A stretch of DNA of 14,592 nucleotides from an uncultured Actinomycetes bacterium. GTDB lineage: Bacteria > Actinomycetota > Actinomycetes > Nanopelagicales > Nanopelagicaceae. The position numbers and the translations under genes were made by a program. Below are positions 1 through 7,091 of the stretch, piece after piece. Location: positions 1-14,592 of the forward strand of contig CAIYQS010000094.1 of NCBI GenBank assembly GCA_903928395.1, read 5' to 3'. The notes under the pieces were generated by a model that saw only the letters and a list, made by a program, of their open reading frames with translations, was not told where the DNA came from and ran no database searches. Numbering within the stretch: position 1 is the stretch's first letter; every line of letters begins with the position of its first letter.

Positions 1-331
1 GTGCGACGGCGATTATTCGTGTCTCCTGATGAACTTCACATTCAAAGGTAAGAATATTGTCGGAAAATTCTGTTGCTCGAACCAGCGCTCGCACCTCACT
101 TCCAATTGAAACTGCGCCACGCATTTGAATTGAAGCTCCAATCGTGAAGGATGTCTCCCCAGTTCCAAAGAATTCTGCGATTGCCGCGCTGCACGCACTT
201 TCGACAACATTCAAGGCACAGTTGGCGGCGAGGACTGGCAAGTCATTAATCCCTTGCGCGACACCAGTATCAAGCGGCCTGACGGTGAGCGAAGCCATCC
301 CCACCGAACCGAGGAATTGTGCGGGATCCAT
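1..331 (-). CDS. Hotdog-fold thioesterase-like protein (FlK-like), C-terminus cut by window edge
   Basis: About 110 codons are visible and the frame is still open at position 1. Recognisable stretches are LTVRPLDTG (residues 15-23), DLPVLA (30-35), NVVESACSAA (41-50) and GETSFTIGASIQMRGA (58-73), followed by a strand ending in LTFECEVH. This is the pattern of the fluoroacetyl-CoA thioesterase-like (FlK) hotdog family, which hydrolyses or binds acyl-CoA thioesters. Glu44 sits where FlK has a catalytic Glu. The expected Thr (in VLxTP) is Ala, and the His after the TSVGT-like motif is not apparent, so substrate and activity are uncertain. I chose the ATG at 331, the first after an in-frame stop. 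ATG at 298, inside the GGGGATGGCT context, is a real alternative. The gene lies 37 nt downstream of rsrA on the same strand, with a 7-bp inverted repeat in the gap. Family call fairly sure, function not. Confidence 0.66.
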   Translation of the reverse strand, partial: MDPAQFLGSVGMASLTVRPLDTGVAQGINDLPVLAANCALNVVESACSAAIAEFFGTGETSFTIGASIQMRGAVSIGSEVRALVRATEFSDNILTFECEVHQETRIIAVA

Positions 332-340
332 GCCTAAAAC

Positions 341-359
341 TTAACGGATGACCCGTTAA
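341..359 (-). terminator. 7-bp inverted repeat between rsrA and the thioesterase gene
   Basis: The arms TTAACGG and CCGTTAA are perfect complements around a 5-nt loop. On the minus strand the repeat is followed by GTTTTAGG, so it could be a weak intrinsic terminator after rsrA. It also lies just before the next start codon and could be an operator or attenuator. The stem is AT-rich and the U-tract is short, so terminator function is only tentative. Confidence 0.3.
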
Positions 360-368
360 AAAGTAGAG

Positions 369-752
369 TTACTCGCCCTCTGTAAAGTCGTGGCGAATCT
401 CGTGAGTGAACTCCTGAGTTACCTGAATAGAGGTTGTTCCATCAAAGGAAAAGTTGGTAATCGTCGTCGAAGAGAAGAATTCCACTTGACTCTGTCCCGC
501 CAAAGCCGCGGTTTGCTGCCGAATTCGGTCTTGCAAATCTTGGGGAGCCTGTTCATTACACGTGCTTCGAAGTAAATTTTGCATAAAAGCGAGCGCGGCG
601 CTTTCGTGAATCAAAACCTCGTTGCACCCTTCACACTCTTGGAAATGGAACTGGAAAATCTGGTATTCCTGCTCGGAGGGCAACTCATGATCAATATAAA
701 GGAAGAGGGTCTGCAGCACTTGGTCGCAAGGCACGGAATGAACGTTATTCAT
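369..752 (-). CDS. rsrA: Zinc-binding redox anti-sigma factor, RsrA/RshA family
   Basis: 127-residue protein that should hold the upstream-encoded sigma factor inactive in the reduced cytoplasm and release it when its thiols are oxidised. The zinc anti-sigma signature is complete: Cys9, then His36-x3-Cys40-x2-Cys43 (HFQECEGC), nearly the same spacing as Cys11/His37/Cys41/Cys44 of Streptomyces RsrA. A further Cys65 lies in a CNEQAP segment, also family-like. The start is the ATG at 752: AGGGGAGG lies 5 nt before it and it overlaps the sigH stop by 8 nt, giving translational coupling and balanced amounts of the pair. A longer in-frame start at 776 is possible but has no such ribosome site. Oddity: after the usual ~100 residues there is a roughly 30-residue Thr/Phe-rich tail ending in an acidic TEGE. 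Family and role are well supported; the redox response is inferred from family. Confidence 0.9.
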   Translation of the reverse strand: MNNVHSVPCDQVLQTLFLYIDHELPSEQEYQIFQFHFQECEGCNEVLIHESAALAFMQNLLRSTCNEQAPQDLQDRIRQQTAALAGQSQVEFFSSTTITNFSFDGTTSIQVTQEFTHEIRHDFTEGE

Positions 753-1386
753 TGCTGCCTCCCCTATTGAAGCCACGATCCTTGGCGTAATCGGCTAATG
801 AGGTGCGCAATAATTTTCGTCCGCGATGTAACCGGGACATGACGGTTCCTGAAGGAACTCCAACGATGTCCGCTATCTCTTTATACGAAAATCCTTCTAC
901 ATCCGCTAGATAAACCGCGATTCGAAAATCCTCTGGCATGGCAGCGAGCGCTGCTCGAACATCTAGATCTGCGATTCCATCAAGTGCAACATCCTCTGCA
1001 GAACGGCCCTGGTCGCTGGTATGACTGGCGGCATCATAAATCTGCCAATCTTCGAGTTCGCCATCGCTGATCTGCGGACGACGTTGATCCTTGCGATAGG
1101 TATTGATGAAGGTCGTCGTCAGAATGCGGTAAAGCCAGGCCTTCAAATTGGTACCTGGTTCAAATTGATGAAAGGCTACAAAGGCTTTGGCATAGGTATC
1201 TTGAACCAAATCTTGCGCGTCGTGCTGATCTTTTGTGTAGCGAAGCGCAGCTGCGTAAAGCTGATTGGTGTACTGCAGTGCGTCGCGTTCAAAGCGCGCC
1301 TTTTTTGCGGCAGCGCTTTCTGAAGCGCGATCTACAACCGCGACCTCTGAATTGCTGGCGTCCATGACGGCCAAGGCTACACTCAC
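745..1386 (-). CDS. sigH: ECF RNA polymerase sigma factor, SigR/SigH (thiol-oxidative stress) group
   Basis: 213 residues. Region 2 (about 32-103) carries [14 protein letters not shown] and the -10-recognition stretch [20 protein letters not shown], very close to SigR/SigH. Region 4 (about 140-195) carries the helix-turn-helix [20 protein letters not shown] that reads the -35 box. The family directs transcription of thioredoxin, mycothiol and protein quality-control genes when RsrA is oxidised. It sits directly before rsrA, which overlaps its last codons. The GTG at 1386 is preferred because a SigH-type promoter places the likely transcript start at about 1386-1388, so the mRNA would be leaderless. 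AGGTGG 8 nt upstream could serve as a ribosome site on a longer transcript. ATG at 1365 would remove seven N-terminal residues and cannot be excluded. The N-terminal ~30 residues are outside the conserved domain. Confidence 0.93.
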   Translation of the reverse strand: MSVALAVMDASNSEVAVVDRASESAAAKKARFERDALQYTNQLYAAALRYTKDQHDAQDLVQDTYAKAFVAFHQFEPGTNLKAWLYRILTTTFINTYRKDQRRPQISDGELEDWQIYDAASHTSDQGRSAEDVALDGIADLDVRAALAAMPEDFRIAVYLADVEGFSYKEIADIVGVPSGTVMSRLHRGRKLLRTSLADYAKDRGFNRGGSNE

Positions 1387-1394
1387 ACGTTGAG

Positions 1395-1422
1395 AACCAC
1401 CTGAGGGAGCCCTTTATTCCCC
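1395..1422 (-). promoter_or_regulatory. SigH-type autoregulatory promoter of sigH-rsrA
   Basis: On the minus strand GGGGAAT (1422-1416) is followed by exactly 18 nt and GTT (1397-1395). This matches the known SigR/SigH consensus GGGAAT-N18/19-GTT. Transcription would start about 7-9 nt further on, at or next to the GTG start codon at 1386. Autoregulation by the sigma factor's own promoter is the usual arrangement in this family. A 6-bp dyad (TGAGGG at 1402-1407, CCCTCA at 1420-1425) overlaps the -35 box and could be a coincidence or a regulatory site. Confidence 0.75.
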
Positions 1423-1438
1423 TCAATTAGGCACGCTG

Positions 1439-2158
1439 TCAAAAAAGGGTTTCAGGCTCCCCTAATTCAATGGGTTCGATCAACCGTGGCCCATTATTTG
1501 CCGTCGAATTAACGAGCGAAGCCACTGGATAAGCCGCCAGCCCCTTAGCCGGCTCCTTGACCTCCAACAATCCCCTGATTTCATCGGTACGTTTAATGGC
1601 GGGGTCGAGCCACGAGTTCCAGCGATCGGTAGGCAAAAAGGTTGGCATTCGACTATGAACAGTCGCTAAGAATCCAACTGAGGGTCTGGTGATAATCGCC
1701 GCACTCTCTTTATAACTTCCGTCTGGTGCACGCCAGCGATCCCAAATTCCGGCGAAAGCAATGAGCCCGTTGCCGTGAATAAAAAATGGTTGCTTTGGAG
1801 AATAACGACCCATCTCTGTCGCCCACTCGTAATAACCTGTTGCGGGAATCAAACAACGACGCGAAACAAAAGCACTTCGAAATGTTGGTTTTTCGTGCAC
1901 CGTTTCGATGCGCGCATTGATTGCTTGGGATTGTGACCGTAACGCTTCTTGCGCATCATGAGCCCAAGGCGCGATCAGCCCCCAAGAGACCGTCGTTAAC
2001 TCTCGTTCGACTTTGAGGTTGTCACGCACAATATAAATTTCGCGAGTAGGAGTGATGTTCCAATCAGCTGGAAGAATTGGACCGGCATACCCAGTTGAAA
2101 TCGCAAACGCTTCCAAGATGTCATCTTGCTCTGCTGAGAGAGCATATCGACCGCACAT
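1439..2158 (-). CDS. SOS response-associated peptidase (SRAP) family, YedK/HMCES-like abasic-site crosslinking protein
   Basis: 239 residues, normal length for the family. Members use Cys2, exposed after Met removal, to form a stable thiazolidine link with abasic sites in single-stranded DNA, shielding them at replication forks. The motifs are all present: MCGRYAL with Cys2, WNITPT (Asn34), WGLIAPWA (59-66), INARIET (80-86), RCLIPATGYYEW with Glu111, and VHSRMP with His168. The active site therefore looks intact. The start is fixed because Met must directly precede the catalytic Cys. There is no Shine-Dalgarno; a weak -10-like TACCTT ends 7 nt before the ATG, so the mRNA may be leaderless. 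The gene is divergent from aroA with 32 nt between them. The same SRAP-aroA-rsgA neighbourhood occurs in M. tuberculosis (Rv3226c-Rv3228). Confidence 0.95.
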   Translation of the reverse strand: MCGRYALSAEQDDILEAFAISTGYAGPILPADWNITPTREIYIVRDNLKVERELTTVSWGLIAPWAHDAQEALRSQSQAINARIETVHEKPTFRSAFVSRRCLIPATGYYEWATEMGRYSPKQPFFIHGNGLIAFAGIWDRWRAPDGSYKESAAIITRPSVGFLATVHSRMPTFLPTDRWNSWLDPAIKRTDEIRGLLEVKEPAKGLAAYPVASLVNSTANNGPRLIEPIELGEPETLF

Positions 2159-2190
2159 GAGCGTAAAGGTATCTCAGGTAGGCTTGCGAT

Positions 2191-3465
2191 ATGACGAATC
2201 TATGGCTCGCCCCGCAACGAGGCAACCATGCGATCGAAGCCGTCCTCACCATTCCAGGTTCTAAATCTGTAACTAATCGCGCGTTGATTTTGGCTGCGCT
2301 CTCTAATTCTCCTTCCGTACTTCGGCGCCCGCTGCATTCTCGAGATTCAGCGCTCATGATCGCGGGGCTCAAAGCACTAGGCGTGAGCATAGAAACCGCT
2401 ACCAACGGGGATCTGACCATCACTCCTGGGCAACTCTTTGGTCCGGCCTCGATTGACGTTGGAAATGCAGGGACAGTGATGCGCTTTCTTCCGCCTGTCG
2501 CTGCCATGGCCAAAGGAATAATTCACTTCGATGGCGACGCGCGGTCCTATGAAAGACCACTCGGGCCGGTTATTAAGGCTTTGGAAGCACTTGGGGTCAG
2601 CATCGAACATGGCGGTCGTTACAGCCTTCCAATAACTATAAATGCCAACGGTCAACTACGGGGCGGAACAGTTGAAGTCGATGCCACCTTATCCAGCCAA
2701 TTTATATCTGCCTTGCTTCTCGTTGCCCCCGCCACCAAAGAGGGCATAACAGTTCGGCATATTGGAAGTTCACTTCCATCTTTGCCCCATATTGAAATGA
2801 CTATTTCAATGCTTCGCGAAAAGGGTGTCGAAGTCCTTGTGGGAGAGAACGAGTGGACCGTTAAACCAGCAATCATGGCAGGTGCAGATTCTGTGATTGA
2901 GCCTGATCTTTCGAACGCGGCGCCATTTATGGGAGCTGCAATGTTGTGCGGCGGAACCGTAATTATCAGAGATTGGCCACGCGTCACAACACAACCCGGC
3001 GATGAACTTCGCAAAATATTTACGGCAATGGGCGCACTCGTTGAATTTCGCGGGAATGATTTAGCAATCACCGGTGATCAGATCCATGGGATTGATATCG
3101 ATTTACACGATGTCGGTGAGCTCACTCCTTCTATCGCTGCGCTCTGCCTCTTTGCAGATTCAGCGTCATACCTTCGCGGCATCGCCCACCTGCGGACGCA
3201 CGAAACAGATCGGCTAGCCGCGCTAGCGACGGAAATAAATAATTTGGGGGGAGAAGTACTTGAGGAACCCTCCGCTCTTCGAATAATTCCAAGAGCACTT
3301 CATGCCGGAACTTTCCACACCTACGACGACCATCGACTTGCGACAGCTGGTGCCATGATTGGTCTGCGCGTCCCGGGTATTGAAGTTGAAAATATTGAAA
3401 CTACGCGCAAAACGTTGCCAGATTTTCCAGGTGCCTGGGCCGACCTTCTCAGTGGAGTCCGATGA
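2191..3465 (+). CDS. aroA: 3-phosphoshikimate 1-carboxyvinyltransferase (EPSP synthase)
   Basis: 424 residues, full length. It transfers the enolpyruvyl group of PEP to shikimate 3-phosphate, the sixth step of the shikimate pathway, in the cytosol. Visible motifs: PGSKSVTNR (22-30, Lys25 binds PEP and substrate), GNAGTVMRFL (91-100), TLSSQFISALLL (167-177), GELTPSIAAL (309-318) as in actinobacterial enzymes, HETDRLAAL (337-345) and DDHRLATAGA (379-388), ending with TRKTLPDFP around Lys407. The loop reads GNAGTVMRF where E. coli has GNAGTAMRP, a substitution near the glyphosate site that is common in Gram-positive enzymes; tolerance cannot be read from this. AGGTAGG lies 8 nt before the ATG. 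It is first of a four-gene operon and overlaps rsgA by 4 nt. Confidence 0.97.
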   Translation: MTNLWLAPQRGNHAIEAVLTIPGSKSVTNRALILAALSNSPSVLRRPLHSRDSALMIAGLKALGVSIETATNGDLTITPGQLFGPASIDVGNAGTVMRFLPPVAAMAKGIIHFDGDARSYERPLGPVIKALEALGVSIEHGGRYSLPITINANGQLRGGTVEVDATLSSQFISALLLVAPATKEGITVRHIGSSLPSLPHIEMTISMLREKGVEVLVGENEWTVKPAIMAGADSVIEPDLSNAAPFMGAAMLCGGTVIIRDWPRVTTQPGDELRKIFTAMGALVEFRGNDLAITGDQIHGIDIDLHDVGELTPSIAALCLFADSASYLRGIAHLRTHETDRLAALATEINNLGGEVLEEPSALRIIPRALHAGTFHTYDDHRLATAGAMIGLRVPGIEVENIETTRKTLPDFPGAWADLLSGVR

Positions 3466-4442
3466 CCGCTCGCGAACTCGACGAAGATGACGTTCGGATC
3501 CGTCCAAAACGTTCTTCCAGACCGCGTACCAAAGATCGTCCCGATTATTCGGACGCTGCCCTCGCCCGCATAATTGCCGTTGATCGTGGGCGAAGCGCGG
3601 CTCTCATTGAAGCAAGTGGTGTTGTAGTAACAGCAATGAAAGCCCGTGAACTCGGCAAGAAATCGGTGGTCGTTGGAGATATCGTCCGCATCGTTGGCGA
3701 CATTTCTGGCAAATTAGACACGTTAGCGCGAATCGTTGCGGTGGAGCCCAGACGAAATGAACTCACCCGCACCGTTGAAGATGATGCCGGTATGGAGCGC
3801 ATGATTGTTTCAAACGTTGATCAGATTGGAATCGTCCTCGCCGCGGCGAACCCAGAACCACGTCACGGTTTTATTGATCGAGCGCTAGTGGTCGCTTTTG
3901 ATCAGCGAATCACTCCGCTCATCATCATGACAAAATGCGACTTGGCCGATCCAACAGAATTTTTGGCTGCATACAAAGATCTCAATGTGGATTCGATCCA
4001 AATTCAGCGCGGTGGTGATCTCTCGCAGTTGCGGCAACATTTAGCCGGCCAACGCACGGTTCTGCTAGGACACTCTGGCGTGGGCAAATCCACGCTTGTT
4101 AATGCGCTCGTGGATACCGCTCACCGAGCAACAGGTGACGTGAACGACGTTACCGGGCGAGGTCGTCATACATCATCAAGTGCCATTGCACTGGAACTCA
4201 ATGACAAGTCTGGCTGGATTATTGATACCCCAGGTGTACGTTCTTTCGGCTTAGCCCACGTCCAACGCGATCGGGTGATCGGGGCGTTTTCGGAATTTGC
4301 CGTGGCAATCGAGCATTGCCCTAGAAATTGCTCACACGATGAAGAAGACTGCGCGCTTAATTCCATGATTACAGATCCCAACTCCCTTGCCAGATTGGCC
4401 AATCTCCGGGGACTACTTCGCGAAGGTAAACTAAACTCATGA
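3462..4442 (+). CDS. rsgA: Ribosome small subunit-dependent GTPase A (circularly permuted)
   Basis: 326 residues. RsgA (YjeQ) checks late maturation of the 30S subunit and uses GTP hydrolysis to leave it. Order of parts: a basic N-terminal tail (1-30), an OB fold (about 33-100), then a permuted GTPase in the order G4 (TKCD, 157-160), G1 P-loop (GHSGVGKS, 203-210), G2 region with Thr237, and G3 (DTPG, 255-258). The C-terminal zinc knuckle has Cys286, Cys290, His292 and Cys297. G4 begins with Thr instead of the common Asn, a tolerated variant. The start ATG overlaps the aroA stop as ATGA, so translation is coupled. Placement between aroA and hisN is conserved in actinobacteria. Confidence 0.96.
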   Translation: MTARELDEDDVRIRPKRSSRPRTKDRPDYSDAALARIIAVDRGRSAALIEASGVVVTAMKARELGKKSVVVGDIVRIVGDISGKLDTLARIVAVEPRRNELTRTVEDDAGMERMIVSNVDQIGIVLAAANPEPRHGFIDRALVVAFDQRITPLIIMTKCDLADPTEFLAAYKDLNVDSIQIQRGGDLSQLRQHLAGQRTVLLGHSGVGKSTLVNALVDTAHRATGDVNDVTGRGRHTSSSAIALELNDKSGWIIDTPGVRSFGLAHVQRDRVIGAFSEFAVAIEHCPRNCSHDEEDCALNSMITDPNSLARLANLRGLLREGKLNS

Positions 4443-5224
4443 GAGATCTTGCGCAGGACTTATTGCTCGCACATCAACTTGCAGACGCTGCGGATTCGAT
4501 TAGTCGAGATCGATACCAGTCCCTTGACCTCGTAATAGAAACCAAGCCTGACCTCACCCCAGTGACCGATGCTGATAAAGCGGTAGAAACCAAGATCCGT
4601 GAAACGCTAGCCGAACAGCGGCCAGATGATTTGATCGTTGGTGAAGAGTTCGGGACTCCTACTCTCGATGGAAACAGTTATTACTGGGTGATCGATCCGA
4701 TTGATGGCACCAAAAATTTTCTACGCGGAATTCCGACGTGGGCGACCCTCATTGGATTGTGCAACCCACAAGGTGAAGTAGTTGTCGGAGTTGTCAGTGC
4801 ACCCGCACTGTATCGACGCTGGTTTGCCTCGCTCGGAGGCGGAGCGTATGTCAGCGAAAACGGTGGAGCGCCAACGAAAATTCAAGTTTCAAAAGTTCGG
4901 GAACTGAAAGATGCGTCCTTGTCTTACTCAGATTTGATTGGTTGGGGCGATCGCAAAGCGGCATTTCTAAACTTGCAAGATTGTATTTGGCGCACTCGCG
5001 CACTTGGGGATTATTGGTCGCACATGTTGGTCGCCGAAGGCGCGGTAGATATTTCAGTTGAACCCACGCTCGCCCTCTGGGATATGGCAGCGCTCGACAT
5101 CATCGTCCGTGAAGCAGGGGGAACCTTCACCAATATTGATGGCGTTCCTGGTTCCCATGGTGGCAGCGCTGTTGCGAGCAATGGCATTCTTCACAATGAA
5201 TTTTTAGCAGCCATCAGGCCATGA
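4439..5224 (+). CDS. hisN: Histidinol-phosphatase, inositol monophosphatase type
   Basis: 261 residues. It is expected to remove phosphate from histidinol phosphate, the penultimate step of histidine synthesis; actinobacteria use this IMPase-fold enzyme. Metal site residues are intact: GEE (68-70), the signature WVIDPIDGTKNF (83-94, Asp86 and Asp89) and LWDMAALDIIVREAGG with Asp215. The assignment to HisN rather than a general inositol or sugar phosphatase rests on overall similarity and on the conserved aroA-rsgA-hisN order. Both ends overlap neighbours by 4 nt (ATGA), so it is translated as part of the chain. Confidence 0.92.
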   Translation: MRDLAQDLLLAHQLADAADSISRDRYQSLDLVIETKPDLTPVTDADKAVETKIRETLAEQRPDDLIVGEEFGTPTLDGNSYYWVIDPIDGTKNFLRGIPTWATLIGLCNPQGEVVVGVVSAPALYRRWFASLGGGAYVSENGGAPTKIQVSKVRELKDASLSYSDLIGWGDRKAAFLNLQDCIWRTRALGDYWSHMLVAEGAVDISVEPTLALWDMAALDIIVREAGGTFTNIDGVPGSHGGSAVASNGILHNEFLAAIRP

Positions 5225-5709
5225 GATTTCTTTGGTTCGGTAAAAAGAAAGAAGCAAAGGCGCCAGTTGAAGTTGAAGTAACGCGGGAACCGCAAGAGGT
5301 TTATTCGATCATTGGATACCAATGCCTAACCGCTCCACTATCCGGTACTAAAGCGCTCAAAAACGTAGAGTTGAGCCATCAGGTGATTAATTCAATGATC
5401 TTGACGCTTGTGTCACAGGAGCACTCCCCCGCGTACATCGCGGCGCAAGAATTTTTCCAAGAACAAGGAGCTAATGTTTTGCCGGTTCGGGATTATTCCT
5501 TCAACGCTGAACGCGGGCTAAGCGGTCGGGTTCAGGACGCAGAGGTAACTCGAACCGTATTAATAGGGCCGGCACCGGTGATCGCTCGCGCGACGACACC
5601 CTTTAATGCCGCAATAGCGGATGCCGTATTGGCAACTCCTGAAAGCAGCGTGGTAGCGATAGATGGAATCGCTTATGCCACCTACTCGATCAATTGCGAA
5701 CTTATTTAA
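5221..5709 (+). CDS. Uncharacterised soluble protein resembling an isolated P1B-ATPase nucleotide-binding domain
   Basis: 162 residues, not a family I know by name. The N-terminus (1-27) is charged and rich in Lys/Glu, with no signal peptide or membrane helix. From about residue 34 it can be laid over the cytoplasmic loop of copper-type P-type ATPases. QCLTAPLSGTK (34-44) occupies the place of DKTGTLTEGK. ILTLVSQEHSP (60-70) matches the ALExSEHP motif that binds adenine. RGLSGRV (98-104) matches the GxGVxG turn, VLIGPAPVI (113-121) matches the VLVGxPxLL strand, and SSVVAIDGIAYATYSI (142-157) matches the xVxVAVDGxxxGxI strand. The phosphorylated Asp is absent, as are the rest of the P-domain and all membrane helices, so it cannot pump ions. 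It is in frame, overlaps hisN by ATGA, and meets zwf tail to tail with a 4-nt overlap; it looks maintained rather than decayed. Homology is my inference from motif order. Nucleotide sensing or a scaffold role is possible, but unknown. Confidence 0.8.
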   Translation: MRFLWFGKKKEAKAPVEVEVTREPQEVYSIIGYQCLTAPLSGTKALKNVELSHQVINSMILTLVSQEHSPAYIAAQEFFQEQGANVLPVRDYSFNAERGLSGRVQDAEVTRTVLIGPAPVIARATTPFNAAIADAVLATPESSVVAIDGIAYATYSINCELI

Positions 5710-7091
5710 AGTTCTAGCCACCCATGATGAGGTAGCTCATCAGCGCGCTCTGGTCCCCATGTTCCTTTGAAATAAGGCGAAAGATGCGGCTCGTTATTAA
5801 TAATGCCTTCGACGATGCGCCAGGTTTCAAGAACCGAATCAATATGCGTAAACCTCTTGTGATCCCCGGCCATTGCTGCTCGAAGTAAACGTTCGTATGC
5901 TTCCTGACGATCTCCGAGCGCCGCCGAAAAATTAACGGTTAATTTCACAGGTTCGGTTTTGAGATGATCTCCCGGAGATTTAGCCTGTAACTCAATATCC
6001 ACGCCATCGCTCTTACCTAGACGGAATCGGAGCAAGTTGGCAGAACCCTCTTGATCTTCAGCAAATAGCAGTCGAGGAGGTTGCTTAAACTCAATAATGA
6101 CTTCGAGTGTAGATTCTTCGAGGTGTTTTCCGGTCCGCAAATAAAACGGAACCCCGGACCAACGCCAGTTATCAATAAACATCTTTGCTGCTGCATACGT
6201 CTCGGTCATTGATCCTGGTGCAACACCCGCTTCATCAAGATATCCAACATACTGTCCGCGGATCACGTTTTCGGGCTTGAGTGCAGCGATGGCGCGAAAT
6301 ACTTTTAGTTTTTCATCTTCCATCGTCTTTGATGAGAGATCAGAAGGTGGCTCCATAGCAATGAGAGCTAGTACTTGCAACAAGTGATTCTGAAGCACAT
6401 CGCGGATAGCACCTACGCCATCATAGAAAGCACCACGTCCTTCAACACCAAAGTCCTCAGCCATAGTGATTTGGATGCTGCTGATATAGCGATGGTTCCA
6501 GAGCGGTTCCCAGATTGAATTCGCAAATCGGAAAATCAAAATATCTTCAACCGACTCTTTGCCTAAATAGTGATCAATTCTGTAAATACGTTCTTCGGGA
6601 AGAACCGCTTCAAGAACATCTTGCAATGAAATAGCGGAATGCAGGTCGCGGCCAAAGGGTTTTTCTACGACCAGGCGGCACCGCTCTGTTAATCCAACTT
6701 TTGCTAGCCCTTGCGTCACATTGCCAAAGAAGGCTGGTGGGATAGCTAAATAAATGACAGGGCATTGTTTATCTTTAAGAACCTCTGCAAGATCTTCGTA
6801 CAATTTTGAATTTTCGTAGTTTCCAACTACTAGAACGAGTTCTTCATCAAGCCGAGTAAGTATTTCGCGATCGGGATCAGGAAATACCGCCTTTATGGCC
6901 TCAAGTGCATGCGCCGTAAATTGCTCGTGATCCCACTTCGTTGATGCAACTCCGACAACAGGACATTTGAGCGAATCATGAACCGCCATGCTGTAAAGCG
7001 CGGGGAACAACTTTTTCTTCGCCAAATCTCCTGTCGCGCCGAATAGAACAAGGACGTCGGCTTCTTGTAGATCGATGATACGAGCGTTCAT
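5706..7091 (-). CDS. zwf: Glucose-6-phosphate 1-dehydrogenase
   Basis: 461 residues, slightly short of the usual 480-510. It oxidises glucose 6-phosphate to 6-phosphogluconolactone, the entry to the oxidative pentose phosphate pathway. Motifs: dinucleotide-binding LFGATGDLAKKKL (16-28), EKPFG (143-147, Lys144), the substrate signature RIDHYLGKE (171-179, Asp173-His174), and IRDVLQNHLLQVL with catalytic His236. The C-terminus GTWGPERAD is typical. Oddity: after the second beta strand the sequence is GVASTKW, with Ser50 where NADP-using enzymes have an Arg (Arg72 in human, Arg46 in Leuconostoc) that holds the 2'-phosphate. NAD use, or dual use, is therefore likely. The ATG directly follows the gnd stop (TAGATG), with only a weak AAGAAG ribosome site, so translation is probably coupled. 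No opcA is seen here. Confidence 0.95.
   Translation of the reverse strand: MNARIIDLQEADVLVLFGATGDLAKKKLFPALYSMAVHDSLKCPVVGVASTKWDHEQFTAHALEAIKAVFPDPDREILTRLDEELVLVVGNYENSKLYEDLAEVLKDKQCPVIYLAIPPAFFGNVTQGLAKVGLTERCRLVVEKPFGRDLHSAISLQDVLEAVLPEERIYRIDHYLGKESVEDILIFRFANSIWEPLWNHRYISSIQITMAEDFGVEGRGAFYDGVGAIRDVLQNHLLQVLALIAMEPPSDLSSKTMEDEKLKVFRAIAALKPENVIRGQYVGYLDEAGVAPGSMTETYAAAKMFIDNWRWSGVPFYLRTGKHLEESTLEVIIEFKQPPRLLFAEDQEGSANLLRFRLGKSDGVDIELQAKSPGDHLKTEPVKLTVNFSAALGDRQEAYERLLRAAMAGDHKRFTHIDSVLETWRIVEGIINNEPHLSPYFKGTWGPERADELPHHGWLEL

Noticed and set aside
753..776. Longer start for rsrA at 776
   Set aside because: It would lengthen the overlap with sigH to 32 nt and has no ribosome site, whereas 752 has AGGGGAGG at 5 nt.
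1021..1323. 100-codon plus-strand open frame inside sigH
   Set aside because: It is fully antisense to the sigma factor conserved regions 2 and 4, has no ribosome site and no recognisable motif.
2121..3071. Several minus-strand open frames across aroA
   Set aside because: They are shadows of a full-length EPSP synthase with all its motifs in the plus frame.
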